The notes: generated by a model from the letters alone, not told the origin. Positions 37,080 to 51,315 are shown, numbered from the stretch's first letter. The stretch: 64,000 nucleotides of DNA from Diprion similis (GCF_021155765.1 NC_060111.1:7687981-7751980), one strand, 5' to 3'. Program-made: numbers and translations.

Positions 37080-40000
37080 AATGAAAGTAAAACTAGAAAA
37101 ACATTGCTAACGCTGCATTGAAAACGATGAGAATATTACTTGATGCCAGTGCTAGAAACATTGATATGCGAAATGAGTGCTTCCACCTTATGTGAGTCAT
37201 TTTAATATTCTTATAATCTATTCCATTAATAGTGTAATAAACAGAGAATAATTATTCTTCTAAAATGTAATGTAAAATTATAAATCGGGACGCGAATTAC
37301 CACATCATCACTTTTGTTGTTTGGTATTCAAGACTACTGATGTCATTCCGAATGGTTGCTATACTTTTAAACCTTTTTTTCTACTGGCAAACTATGTCAC
37401 TCATATGGTTCTATGCATGCATTATTTAGTTTGACACATTGTGAGATATTGACTATTATGCCTTGATGTCGATTGGTTTGGAGGATAAATGTAGTTCATG
37501 ATACATCACCAAATAAGTTTTGGAGCATGCTGCGTAATGTTTCAAACGCTCAAGCGCTATGCTCATTTTGGGTCACTATAAAAATAGAACTCGTCTTTGA
37601 GTATGTTGTATCAATTGTACAAGCTCCACTTTATTATGTTACAATATGCATAAAAGCATTTTGTGACTGTACTGAGGTCAATATGTATATTTGAGGGTGA
37701 GGATGTTTGATATTTTGCGTGTATTGTAGATGATAATTACATATTCATGTCAGGAAGTACTGGGAAGTCGGGGAACTTTGTGGCCTGGAACGAGACAATA
37801 AAACTTCCCGCATGGAGAAGTAAAATGTGAAGAATAAATTTTTTTTTTTCATATGTTTATTTCCATTATCTTTAAATAGATCAGAAACGTGTTTCTGCGT
37901 ATCGATTGATTTGGAAATCTATTTACTGGATACTTGAGTTGGCGATATTCATTTAAATTTCAGTCAGAGAAAAATTACTATTTGGCCAAGGAAACGTACG
38001 AGATCCGTAAAATCCTAATGAATGCAATGGTAAATGGATATTTAAGATATTGCGGCCAAAGCCAAATAAATTAAATCCAGTTAGAACAATGTCTTCTTTG
38101 TGGATAAAAAATTTGTCAAACAACGAATCTTAACTAAGAAAGCCCAATCGTCAATAATTTTAAAACAATTAAACTGTCCGTTTAATTTTAACGGATTACA
38201 GTTGATTTTGTTCGAAATCATCCACTGAAACTGGATTAACAATATGACATTGTCGCAGAAAAAAGCCAAAAAACGAACAAACAAACAATGATAATAATCA
38301 GAATAACTGTAGTAATGAAGTAAATAAGGTATATGTGTATGTAACATATTTACAAAGTGAATCCTCGTTCTGAAATATGTGTTACTACTTGTTACGTAAG
38401 TAATTCCACATTGATACATCCACCCAAATCATATAATTGCACAAAAACATTTTACTCTCAAGAAGGCTTGTGACAAGAATTGAACCTCATATAATAATGA
38501 AATGATGTTTTGAAACGCTGAAAGTCCGCTTCCCTCCCTACTTAGAACTATCAACCAGATTTGAATTTCTGTATTCCTAATCTTACTATGGGTACACAAA
38601 TTTGAAAATGTGTCCCTGCATATTCCACTTTATATTTTACCATTAAAGAAAAACACTTTCAGTATATATTCGATTTCAACGAAAACATGTTGAAACAAAA
38701 TCCTCGCACAACAATGGTTTGGAAGATAGAACGGAAAGTACTGTATTTGAAATTGATGAGTTGAAATTTCATCTCAACATGTAAAAGAAATATTTAAAAA
38801 TGAGGCATTTTAACTAATTACGCTTTGATCATCACAGAGATTATATTTATCTACCATTTCTTTACCGTAAATTAAATCACTAGAAATTGTCGCAAGATTT
38901 TAAACAGCAATAATATATTTTTTTTAGATTCACATGTTTGACATAGATGTCTTTTGTGTTAACAATTCTATGTACGACGCACTAGTTTTTTATATTTAGT
39001 GATGTGATCAAGAGTACTTGCATTATTAACGATTTGTTGAAAGTTCTTTTAAGATTGAAATGAATCATTAGTTATCAGAACCAGCCAAGTGATATACCTT
39101 CAGCGGCAATGGAAAGACAGCATTAGGCAATCACTATTACGACGTCTAAATTTGTGGTTTTCAATTTCTTTAAGCATCGAATAGGGACTCTTTTCATTAA
39201 ATTCAACTTCATTTATTTTTGTTATAATTTTCAGAACTTTGTTGGATTCACAATGTTTCTGCTTGGATGATTTTTTGGCTAGTTAATATAAGGTTTCATA
39301 ACATCCTTCGAATAGAATGGGAAATTCAACTGAATACTGAACATAAGGATAGTTAGTCTGCACTGAATTCAAAATACTTGCTTTTTATTTCAGTTCAATT
39401 ATAGATTCAAGTGTGAATTGTTAGTAGATATAAAAAATACCAGCAACACGTAGTACAACATGATAATATATTACCATTATTGTATAAATTCAAGTACAAA
39501 ATAACGTTAATTGTAGTACCAGTTTTTCAGAGGCTACAATCTTGACGGATAGATAATAATTCTTACAGTCTTGTAGGCTTTTTATTTTTCTAGTGTCGTA
39601 CATTGGTTTTATGCAATTTCTCACTGCTTTCTGAAATTTTTAAAAACAGAACAACAAGGAAAAGATAGACATTTACAATTGGTTAAAATTTATGTCGAGA
39701 AATGCAATGATTGAAAAAGGTTGTCATATTCAGGTATTTATTTCCCAATTCCAAAGTGGTAGAAATACTCGTCGCGATCATAATTGATCGCATGTCAGGT
39801 GAGAAACGTATGGACTGTTATCCAATTCTACATAAATCTAGACATTATATTGTAATTGTACACAAGTACGATATATTATTTAAAAACACTATTTATACAT
39901 CGATATTAACAATGAGTGAAGTGATGTGTTATAATATAATGGTGCTGTTATACGTAAATAAATAATTTATTCAGTTTTTTAGATTGCACTCGTACCGATA

Positions 40001-40637
40001 ATACTTTAATTTTTCGAATGTAGTGTACAATTCTATTCTTTATGATTGCTTATAGTTAACAATTCTTACATCCACATTCAATGTTTTATTTTATGTTATG
40101 TAAGAAATTCAATATACAAGGTATATAATAAATATATGGGACATTCTAGTTTAAATAAAGTAATCACTTTGCCAAAAGTCGCTGAGACTAAGACTCTTTT
40201 TATATAAAATTCTTTTTAATTTGCGGTATTCTCGGTGGGAAATCACCGAGCAACTCGAGGATTATTTTCTTCACAAACAACTGTACAGATTTGAACTTTT
40301 TAACAACCTAAACGCTGAGTCACGTCTGCTATTGGTAAAAAATTATTGCGAAGATGCGTGTCAGTACCTCATTGAAGGCAAATGGACGCAAAATTTGATA
40401 GACAAATGGAAAATGTAGACGTATTTGTGGCGAATAAAGAAAACTTGGATTATTTAGCGACGTGTGGAATAGAATGGTATAGAAATGTACCGGCATTTTT
40501 TTTGTCATCAACAATTTTGCTACCACGAAATCTGAACGATTTTCCGAAATATTTACTTAGCTACAAATGTACACCTTATTACAATTTGGTATTCATTCTC
40601 ACAAGTTAAACAACGAATATTATTTTATATTGGATAC
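37080..40637. other. Convergent intergenic region, BLZF1/ABCC5-like 3' sides
   Basis: This is 3.6 kb of AT-rich DNA between the BLZF1 stop (37079) and the ABCC5-like stop (40640-40638). It must hold both 3' UTRs. At 40224-40418 a plus-strand frame without an ATG has protein-like composition (for example LEDYFLHKQLYRFELF and YCEDACQYLIEGKW), and a second frame overlaps it to 40609. I do not recognise either and cannot find splice partners. Confidence 0.5.
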
Positions 40638-43600
40638 CTAAAAGCTTGTTTCGAAGACGCTGTTCATAGCTGCCGTTACAAGGATTTCTGAACTCGCTAG
40701 GCTGTGTTGCGATGTTGACGATTTGCGATTTGCATTTTCAGTTACCTGGAAAAATTTTACATTTGCTCAATTCATTTTTTTTAAATGGTTTTTGTCTGCG
40801 ATTTTTCCAAAATATGTATCAGAATTGATATTTTTTCAGTTAAAGAATTACATGCGTAAACTTTACCTTTCCATTACTTAGAGCAAGTGTTCTTTGACAA
40901 TAGCGGACTCTTTGAGTAGAGAGCACAATTACTGTATGCTCGGGAAAAACATCCCTCAAAATTATTTCAATTTTTTTTTCTACATCTGCACCCAGATCTG
41001 TCACTGATTCCTCGATAATCATTATCTGTAATTATGACGATATTGGTGAATTGGATGTTCGATTAGTTAATCTTTTTTCTCCTCTTCTCTTCTGTCTATC
41101 TGTCCGGATGTTACTTTATACCTTCAGAACTACTGAACCGATTTTGGTTTTGTTTTTACTGTTGATAGCTACATCGTCTGGCCAGATTTCAGGCTATATT
41201 TCATTACAAATAGATCAAAAGTTTCGGAGGAATAACGACACTTTTAAGTCAAGTGGGAACAGGCTGCTAGTTACAAATATCTTTGTATTCAAAACCTACT
41301 TTAATAGTTTTTTGAAGAATCACTCGTGCAAAGAATATCAGTTTACGTTCGCCAGCTGTAAAGCAATTAGTAGCATCACTTTCCAACTTTTCTTCGAGTT
41401 TTGAAACCTTTTCCCAAAGAAAAACTCTCTGCAGCGATACCATCAGTTCTTTGTCGGACATTTTACCCATTGGATCCAGATTGTATCTAGATAATGAAGA
41501 TTTGTTTTATCGTCTTTGTAGAAAAAGTAACGATATAGCAACTTAGTTGTTAAATGAACGCAATATTTTCATATGGTTATTTAGTGTGCACTTATTATGA
41601 ATTCTAAGAATTGTGAATGCAATTATTTCTTGCAATAGAGTTCGCAAAATACTACAAATTAAACGAAGATGTTAGAATACCAGAGGATTTAAACGAATTA
41701 TAAAGCATTTCAGTACTACAATATGGTCAAATTTGTTAAAAATTCATAGCTATTAGCTGAAACAGTGACTTCATGACGAATTAAGCTTATATTGTACTTC
41801 GTATTATTAGACGTAACTTACTTTATACTGCCATTGAAAAGCAAAGGATCACCTGGTATAAAAGTAATACACTGCCTTAGCTTGTCCATTGGAACGTCGC
41901 TGATGTTTGTATTTCCTATACAAATCTTTCCCGAATGAACTTCTATAAATTTATATAACGCAGATACTATCGATATCTTGCCATTAGTTTGAGAACCGAT
42001 TAGTGCTAAAAAAAAAAGATGGTCAAATAAAATATCTCACACCCTTACTACTTCTCTAGAAGCATACACGCTTCAATAGTAAAATAAAGCCAATTCTACA
42101 TGATATACAAACCAATTTTTTCACCAGAAGCAACTTCAAAATTCAATATGTCTAGATCTGGATCTGTATTTACGCTCATAGACAATGTAACGTTTTCAAA
42201 TTTAATACTGCTATCGATTGGCCAATTTGTAGGCAGATTGATATTTCCTGGTATTTCTTTTGGAATATTCTATAAAAATAAGCATGAGTTAGTCAAAGAT
42301 TTTAATTAAACTAATGATAATTGGTTCAATGTTATGGCTCATATAAGTGAAATGGAAATGTAAAATAATATTCACCTCAACATAAAAATCTAGTCCTGTG
42401 ATGGCCATAAAACTTGTATATGCACTTGCACTTGCTCCTGTTATACTGACAGTGCTAGCGACCAATTGCAGTGTACAAATTGTAGCCAAGACCATTAACT
42501 CAAATCGATCACGTATACTGGACAGTACGACGCAGATTAATATTACTGCCCCTAATGTCAATGCTGTGAAATCAAATACATGGTGAATACTGAATTGAAA
42601 CTGAGGATTCAAAATACATTAATTCTTAAAAAACTGAAGCACTACTCATACTAAAGGTGTTCAATAAGTAATAAATTAGTTTCACCTCCTAATAATTTGA
42701 TTCTATATTCCATCCATAATTTGATTGCATGTAACATAAAATTGTAGGTTGAATTATGATCGCAGTATCTGTAAAACCTGCAACACAAAATACGTAAATT
42801 GGTAAGTTTATATGCCATAATGAATTGCACACTAAATTTGTTTCGTCAAAGAAGTTTCAGAAATTTTTTATTCATTATTATACGTATACGTGATCCAGAA
42901 ATGAACTATGAATTCACTGCGGCGAATATAGAATTTAAAAGAAGTTTGGATAAAAGATTACGAAGGAAATCACTCACTTCTTTTTAAAATCTTTCTCCTT
43001 ATGGTAGGCTTGAATAGTTGTTCGTCCATCAATGGTATTGAAAGCATGGTTATACATTGGTATAGCAGAGTTGACCTTTACCTCGTATAGTCCCGTTATG
43101 GCTCCGCTACAATTGAGAATAAATATAGACTAACGCATGGGCAGATCATTACTTTATACAACAAGCTTAAGGAAGCTGGTTTTTAATTCTTCCTGAATCC
43201 GAATAAGGAATTGTTGAGACTGAAACATAAACTTGTACTACTTTTGAACAGAAAACTATCAACAATCTGTAAGTTGGAGATGCTTATAAATATTTATTGC
43301 GCTTTTGTGTTATTATCAAACATCTTTTGATCAATAATCATACTTTGGATTAACTCACCGAACATATATGCTGTACGAAATTGCTGCAATAACAAATAGC
43401 GTGATCGGTATGAGTAGCCACGGTGAGACAAGTCCAAGTATAGCTGAACTAAACATACTAATCCCTGCGTGCATCAGTATGGTTATTATTGACCTTGGCA
43501 GTACAGAGTCAACTGAAATGATTGATTATAAATGTTAATTTCAAGTCGCAATCTAAATTTACAAATCTATGTTGGACATCCAGTTTCACGTGTCCAACGA

Positions 43601-46600
43601 AGAAACTCTTTCGTACATCAGATTTGCTATTACATTTTTCAAATTGCTTAGCATAAAATCATTAATTAGTATACCTTCATATAAGTTCAGACTGCATGTA
43701 TTGAGAAGAACAGAAATCGGTGTCATTGTAAAAAGAGACATTTGTGCTGTATAGAGTCCATTAATCCATTGGCGATGTAGCTTTTTTGCAGCTTTGAAGA
43801 CAGCCTATAAATAATAGATATCGTGTGCTTATTTTGTGCAATTCGCTTCACTTCATAATTATAGGTAAACGAATTTACTTACGTTATTATATAATAGCAT
43901 TAAAATTATACTGAATAATATCATGGAGCCAACCATTGACGCAAATACAATCATAATGTGCACATTGTCGTCAATCGTCCTCTGAAACAAAACAAAAAGA
44001 TCTTATAGTCATAAATCTAAAAACTTGCGATAGTAAAACATAATTAGTGGGCTTATTTCCTAACTTTACAGCTACGTGTGATTGCAAAAATAATTGCAGT
44101 CTTATTAGGATTAATCAATCGGTACAAAACTGCAGATATGCAGTAAAAGTGATGAAATATGATCACAGAATTTACACTTACTTCTGCTATATATGCAAAT
44201 GCTAATGGTCCTACGGCTATAATGAAGGCACAAAACATGGAAATGACACATATGCCGATTGCTTGAAACCATCCACCAGAGTTTTTTACGTATACTCCAT
44301 ATTCCACAACTGGCTTCTTCGCATCTGTACTGAATTTAACTGGGAATTCGGAATTCAGTTCATGTTTCAGTGGTGCCGAGTCTTCCTGTGGTAAAACAAT
44401 AAACATGAATATGAATATATAGTTTTTAAGCCAGATAACACAATAATAGTTCCCGAGTTTTATTTAACAAACCTGGGATAAATTGAAAGTTTGGGTTAAT
44501 ATATGTATAATGTTTAGAATACAAAATAAGGAACAAGTTATGGTATGTATAGTAAGTAATCGTTATCAGCATTTATGAAACATTCATGAACGACGTTCCT
44601 AGAATTCGATAACAATATTTTTGTTTTATTCTCATCAAGAATAACGTTTCTTTAATTGATATACATTTTGAATGGATTTTTCATATTTGCAGGAAATATG
44701 ATTATTTCGTAGTATTTTTGATAAGGAAAAAAAAAAAAACTCCTGATTTCCCGCCAAAATCAATCAAAATGTATTTTGCTTTAAAAAATCAACAGTTATA
44801 CTCACATCATCCAGCATGCTATCCAAAGACGCATTTGTACTTGAGCTACTCAAAACTCCTCTCGGCGTTGCTACCATTAACAATTGAGCAGATGATGGAC
44901 TTATTGGTTCTCCATCTCTATGAAAATAAAATAATTCGTAGTATAAGGAGGACGATGATGGTGATCATATACGGCGGTATGTAGTTAATGGTAACGTCAA
45001 GTATTTGTTTCCTTATGTATTCTCAACATTTGATTTATACGCATGCACACAAATTACCCAACAGAATCCAAGTTTATTTACCTGTAGTATCTTCGTTGAT
45101 ACTTTTTCATGTACGAATGAATAAGTCGAATGTATTCGCTATCCCATCGAATAAGTTCTTCGTGTGATCCCTGCTCAACAATACGTCCTTCTCGCATTAC
45201 ATAAATAGTGTCGCACCTATTCAAAAACTAACAATAACAATTAAAATTCGATATCATAACTTTATCGTAGATATCATTAATCAATGGCATTTATTCTTAA
45301 TAATGGCTGCATACTTGGATTTTTTCAGAAACCATAATGACAGTTTTTCTTCCCATAGCTTCTAGGAAGCACTTTTCAAATATTTGATTACTTTCATTCA
45401 CATCGCTTACGTCAGCAAGCGGATTATCCAGTAAATTTATATCTCTTCGAGCATATACTGCTCTGGCTAATGTGATTCTCTGTTTTTGAGAAGGGCTTAA
45501 ATTCACTTCTGTAAGATCAGTGTCATCTGATGCTGGTAGTAATGCAATATCTGCATTCAATTGACAAGACTGTAGTGCCTTGTAATATCTGAAAAGCATA
45601 CCAAGTTACTGTACTTAATGCTTAATGCGACGATATAATTTCTAGGAGAAGGTACGATAATCATCTATAAAAATTTCGAAATATACAGCCTCGGCAGAAA
45701 AATTTTCTAAACATAACAGGCAATGAAAATGTTCATTTAAAGATCGTGCTAAGCTTTGAAGTCGTGACTGACAATTTGAAATATATTTAGATGATTTATG
45801 CAGTTATATTTTACCATTTCTTTTAGAAGACATTCGAAGTAATCAATTCTATTATTGTCAATTTTACAGCAGACTGGATTTTTAAATTGTATTGTTATCT
45901 TCACAACAAAACTATAACCACTCAGATTTCTGACATTTTATCAAAAGTGTAATACAGCCCGACTTCACAATAATTATCAATTCTTGATTTTATTTTATCA
46001 TTTTAATTGGAAGTGACAAATATCATAATATTTATTACTAATTTTCAATTATTTCATCAGAGATGAGAAAATTAAGATTTGGAGCTTCAAAATATGCTAA
46101 TCATGCTAATGTATCCGTTTGAGTGTATTTCATAGAAACGAGTGACTTTTAGTGTTCTAATAACTTTCAGTATACTTTGAGTTCTCAAGTAGCATACCTG
46201 CTTGAGTCAAATGTCTCTCCAAAAATTATATTCTCCTTCAGTGTTCCTTCGAGTAACCAAGGTGTTTCAGGAACATAGCTACACGTTCCATCCCTGGTTA
46301 CATGCCCACTAATATGATGTAGGTGTCCCATGAAAGCAAGGAGAAGCGAGCTTTTTCCTGAACCGGGCTGACCGCAAATTCCTATTAATTTTCCCTTTGA
46401 AATTAAACGGAACATAAACGGTTACTCAACGAAAAGTACGAACAAAAATTTCTAACGTTAATTGATTCATCGATCGAGTTTATTCTTTGTGCTATTGAAT
46501 GAAATTCATGTAATGTTTTGTACCTACTTTTGGTGCGTAAAAATTAATATCGGTTAATGTGTGTGTAACTGATAATGCATTGAAACGAATCGGAGGTCCG

Positions 46601-49600
46601 TCCTGATTTTCTAAGTAAAACCTGTAAAACGTTTGGAATATTTTCACAACTGTATGAAAGAAAAAAAACTGACGTGTCTGACTTGTGTACAAGAATTCAA
46701 ACAAGGGGCATTTTACAGAATATAAAAAGGACCATCTTACTGGGAAGTTCGTTTGCCTGGACTATCAACGACTTGTTTATCCTGTACCCATTTAAAGTTT
46801 CCTCGATTTACTGTTATTGCTAAATTTTTGTCTATTGGCTTGTCCGGGTATCTGTCTGCTTCCTTCAGCATTAAGACTGCCTGAGAAAAAAATCAGTTAG
46901 TACTACATATGTTAGCATTTGTACTCCATATGTCGACTAGGATGGTTCTTCACCTTCAATTTATTTAGAGATGTACTTCCTCTTGATATACTGCTCATTG
47001 CTAACCAGCTGCTTCGTACGCACTGCTTCAGGTTGATAAGCAAGATCACTAACATGACCATGTACTGAAATCGGAAAATATGTATTTTGCAACGTTGTGA
47101 TAAAACTAGTTTCTTTGATGATTTTAATACATATTTTGAAGTATTAAGACTGATTCGAGGATAAAATTTGAATTTATATGATCATTCGATCATGAAAGTA
47201 GGATCTATCATTATTTGTTTAACTAACTGTTACATGTGTAATTTATTTTGGATATTGTAATAAGGAAATGCCATCTTACGTCTGCCGATTCGACGTACTT
47301 CATGGTCAGTAGTCTGGCTATAGTAGCTGTACAAACAGTTATTACAGGGATAAAGTGCACCATAGATAAACTCCAGCCCTCACTTAAGCCCCCGAGTCGC
47401 ATTTCGATCAATTCCTTCTTTCGTACGTCTGAATCAAATTAATCACACTTACCGAACAGGATATAGAGAGATAGAAATATTATTATTAGCAGCCTTAAAT
47501 TTAAACGCGTCAAATTCCAGGAGGATAACATTATCATGTATTATTCAAACATACCTTCTATTTTATTTCTAAAACAGTTGTCCCACAGCGTCATTTTAGC
47601 GAGGTGTATATTAGTTACAAATTCTTCAACTAAAGACATCCTAGTTAATGAATAATCCGATGTTTTAGTTGCAAAAACAGATGTTAAATATGCTGTAAGT
47701 ATCTGAAAAAAAAAATACTGGTTGAAATACTTGTGCGACATTCAACTACTACTGCGCTGACGTGATTGATTATCATGCATTTTATAGCTTACTATTTCGT
47801 AGAGACAAACATTTTTTTGAAGTACAACATTGATCTAATAATTGTAAGGTGCAATTACCAAGAACAAGTAAAAAAGTATTAATACGACAATACTGATTAG
47901 AGCCCAATTCCCCATAAGGTGCCAGACAAAAAGTGAGATCAGTATTAATATAATTGGTCCTGTGAAAATCAGTGGGCCATTTGTGATGAGTTCGTATAAA
48001 GTATCACTGTCCGGAACAAAGTAAGTTATTGTCTGGAATGAAAATTTTAATTATTAAGGTAACATCTGGTATGAGAAGTTTTTTCTTTTTTTTTTTTTTT
48101 ATACAGGAAATTTATCTTATTACATAAATTAAATTTACCTGGTATGCCGAAGCTCGATATCTCACAGAGGAGTGAATCAGCTTTTTATACACCAATGCTA
48201 AACAGGCTGATCTTAAACGTGATGCTGTTCTACATAAACATAAGTAGTCATAAGTATCGAAATATTAGAACTTATGAAGCATTTATTAGGTCTTATTATG
48301 TTAAGAGCATATCAGAAGATTTCAAAATACTTTGATTCAGGATCAGTTAGACATTTCCTTAAACAAATTCCAGTAATACGAACTTTTTAGCGTGGTGCTT
48401 GTAAAATGGTTTTAAAGGCAAATCTTGGAGGTATATCATGTTAGTCCGGACAAGAAACTCACCTAAGATTGAGGGTCGAACTCCATGCAATTAAGAAGTA
48501 AGAAATTATTTCAGCAAGAATTAGTATTATGATGTTGCAAAAAATAATTGCTTCATCTATCATTATCAAGTGTTTAACAGAGCCTGGTAATTTATTGATA
48601 ATTCCTCTGCCCACCGACGGTTTTGTTGCTGATTCACTCAGCATATCGTTCGGCACTTTACCGTGGCCTTTAAACGAACTGTTCACAATGGATGAAGAAT
48701 TATGATTTGGAATACCAGCTGTACCATTTATTGTGATATTGTACATTGCATTTCTATCCTCTATAGCTGAAATAATTCCTTGGAGAAGAAAAATCTGAAA
48801 AATACAGGTTTGACAATTATTCACGGATCTACATAGATAATATAAAATGACTTACCGGACCTATGAGAGAAATTAGTGTGCCCAGCATATAAATGAAAGA
48901 TGCCATCAAAACTCGCGTTCTTACGAATTTCCATGCTATCCGAGGTACTGACGCACCTGCCTGTCCACGTTCCACCACATGCGCGTGCCATAATCCATCT
49001 AATCTGTGGTAAAGATAAGTCAGCTGGTTAATCGAAAGTGTGTGACTAACGGTAAACAGTAATTCCTAATGGGTCGAGTAAGTTTATTATTGATACATGT
49101 TTGTGTGTTGCACAATTTTTTATCTCATAGAATGATTAGGCGCTGCATCCTTGTCACGGACGTCGGATTACATCTAATAATGTATCTGAAAACGATTAGT
49201 GTAAATAAACTTGCTCACCTGGGGCCATTTATTTGGCATGAATCTTGGGCTGCAGCTGTAGGCAACGCCTTATTTCTCATCCCATTTTTGCAGCCGGCGG
49301 ATAAGTATTCGTTCAACCAACTAAATGATACACTCGAAAACAGGCCGATTTTATCTACAGGTAATTCTGATCCAGGTGTTCTACGTGCAGAATAATATAT
49401 GTTGTAGTATATATTAATCGTATATTCAAATGAGAAGTTTTTAGAGTATCCAGTATTTAACCATCTAGTTTTATGTTATGCTCAATTGAATGCATAGCTA
49501 ACGTATCGCGATTCATGATTGCAACTTTGAAGCAACGATAATTCTTTCTGTCATGTGTGGTGATTATAAAAAGTACGTATTTGAAATTATCTAAAACACA

Positions 49601-50231
49601 TCCCGGTTAACATCTTTAATTTTAATCAAACATTTGAGGGTAATTCTAATTATTTAGGTATATATTTTATAAATTTGTCAAATCATCCAATAAGATTATC
49701 GTAATTTAATGTATTGTCGACAACGCACCTTCTGAACCTAATAGGGACCAGATTAGTAAGTGCTGTGGCATATCGAGACAATCGATTGTGTGGAACATAT
49801 GTGGAGTTGTGCTTCGAGACATAATTCTCATTTCTTGGAAAAGGTCTTGGAAGACTAGCAGTGTCCAGGCTGTGAACATCAGGTCTTAATTAAATATAGA
49901 AGATATTAAATAGCAAGTAAAAATTGGATTCTTATAAGAATGATGAAGCAAGTATTACGACTGTGTGTTAGTCATGGATTCTGAAAAATGACACTGCACT
50001 GTCATCAGAAATACCGAAGTCTTAATTAATACGTGCAACTTTTAAGAACGTGCATATCAGATAAAACTGAGTAATTGTTTTGCTTTATCGTATAGCGATT
50101 ATTGTGAATATAGCTCAAACTCTGTTTTCATTGCATGTCAATTGTCCTCACCTGGTTGTAATACTTTCTGTTCCATCGAGGCGATTGTAGCTGTGATCTG
50201 GGGACGAAGACATCGTCGGGAATTTATTCAT
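40638..50231 (-). CDS. ABCC5/MRP5-like ABC transporter with degenerate ATP sites
   Basis: 28 minus-strand exons join in phase (1431 aa): 50231-50152, 49884-49729, 49380-49219, 49003-48856, 48794-48463, 48229-48139, 48032-47859, 47702-47555, 47428-47280, 47064-46954, 46880-46741, 46621-46528, 46394-46198, 45588-45315, 45227-45082, 44917-44806, 44385-44182, 43981-43883, 43804-43675, 43512-43359, 43106-42978, 42768-42686, 42563-42376, 42269-42113, 42005-41822, 41486-41300, 41025-40867 and 40745-40638. Order is TMD1, NBD1, TMD2, NBD2; length and ELPVDKIGLFSSVSFSWLN match ABCC5, a plasma-membrane organic-anion exporter family. NBD1 keeps Walker A (GQPGSGKSS, 603-611) but has E638 at the Q-loop, LSPSQ (691-695), N716 after Walker B and E749 at the H-loop. 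NBD2 has GSQTNGKI (I1230 for Ser), G1271 at the Q-loop, E1348 for Walker B Asp and Q1381 at the H-loop. There are no stops or frameshifts. Confidence 0.9.
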
Positions 50232-50480
50232 CGCATTAATGCAACACTTCTTTGTTTACAGCAGTTGCACATAGTCCGAATCGTTTCTTCATTATTGTTA
50301 TGCACAATTATTATCACGTATACGGCGCCTTATATTATCTGCATTGCATTCACAGCCGATGATAACTCATCTAAATATAATATGTATTTAGCAATTTCTT
50401 TTTATTTGTCTATGAATATATGTATGTCAATTATTACCAGACTTCAGATGTACGCAAGTGAAAATCATTCTTTGTCCTAG
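50047..50480 (+). pseudogene. Hydrophobic receptor-like frame, possibly a decayed gustatory receptor
   Basis: A plus-strand open frame, antisense to the first ABCC5-like exon, encodes basic residues (WGRRHRREFIHRINATLL) followed by two hydrophobic segments (IVSSLLLCTIIITYTAP and NMYLAISFYLSMNI). The layout recalls the middle of insect 7tm_7 gustatory receptors, but there is no diagnostic motif, no good start and no downstream exon that I can join. A second frame at 52302-52637 has a similar flavour. It could equally be chance. Confidence 0.2.
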
Positions 50481-51234
50481 CTCTGTCAACATAGATCTCC
50501 GGATACATGAGTATTTCTTGAAAAATTATATGAATGCAGCTAAGACTGAGGCATCTATTTCACAGTTGATAAGACAAACTGTTTGATTTATAAGGAATGC
50601 TGGCTAGATTATATATATATACATATTTGCTACTGATGATTCATTATAAACGAGCTGAGTCCGAAGAACCATGTATAGTTATTGGAAACGAAGTACATGA
50701 ATATGTACATTGAACAATTAAATGTAAAGTAACTTTAGTTTCAGTAGAGTAAAATGAACTTTTCTAACTACTACCTGCATGTACCTACAGTATATCGAAA
50801 CATTAAGCAATCATAATTCTCTCACTTACTATTCTTATTTGTGTATTTGTGAAATTCTTATGGTTCACATATTTGTAATACAGCAAAAGTTTACGAAATA
50901 ATATCAACACAACGGAACTTTATGTGAACTCATTCAAAATGTATCGGTAAATCAATGAAAATTGAAATATGGAAGAAAGAAAAGTGATTCACGAACAAGT
51001 TTGATGTTCATTTCAAACTGTTATCATAAAATGCAGTATTGTTGAAAAATATTAGTATTAAACGTAATATTCAATTAATAGTAATCTGTATTTAACTTTG
51101 GTATGTTGTTTATGATCTGAAAAATTTTCACGTCACGTGCAATATCCGAGCAAACTAACACGTCATTATAAAGAATCAATGTTCCGTTGTGATTTTTAGT
51201 AAATTTTAATGTTGACATCAGTGCAGACGAAAAA

Positions 51235-51315
51235 CAGGAATATACAGATTTACGGTTTTATTTGAACACATGATGCATACAGGAATATATAGACTTACGG
51301 TTTTATTTGAACACA
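51235..51315. repeat. Short tandem duplication, 45-bp period
   Basis: The 36-base block starting CAGGAATATA at 51235 recurs at 51280 with only a few differences, sharing TTACGGTTTTATTTGAACACA. It lies upstream of the ABCC5-like gene. Confidence 0.8.

Noticed and set aside
40638-50231. Assignment as MRP4 or CFTR-type ABCC
   Set aside because: The VDKIGLFS...SFSWLN entry to TMD1 and the overall exon order and length align better with ABCC5. There is no R-domain.
40638-50231. Calling the ABCC5-like locus a pseudogene
   Set aside because: All 28 exons keep phase with GT-AG sites and no stop. Degenerate motifs alone do not show loss of function.
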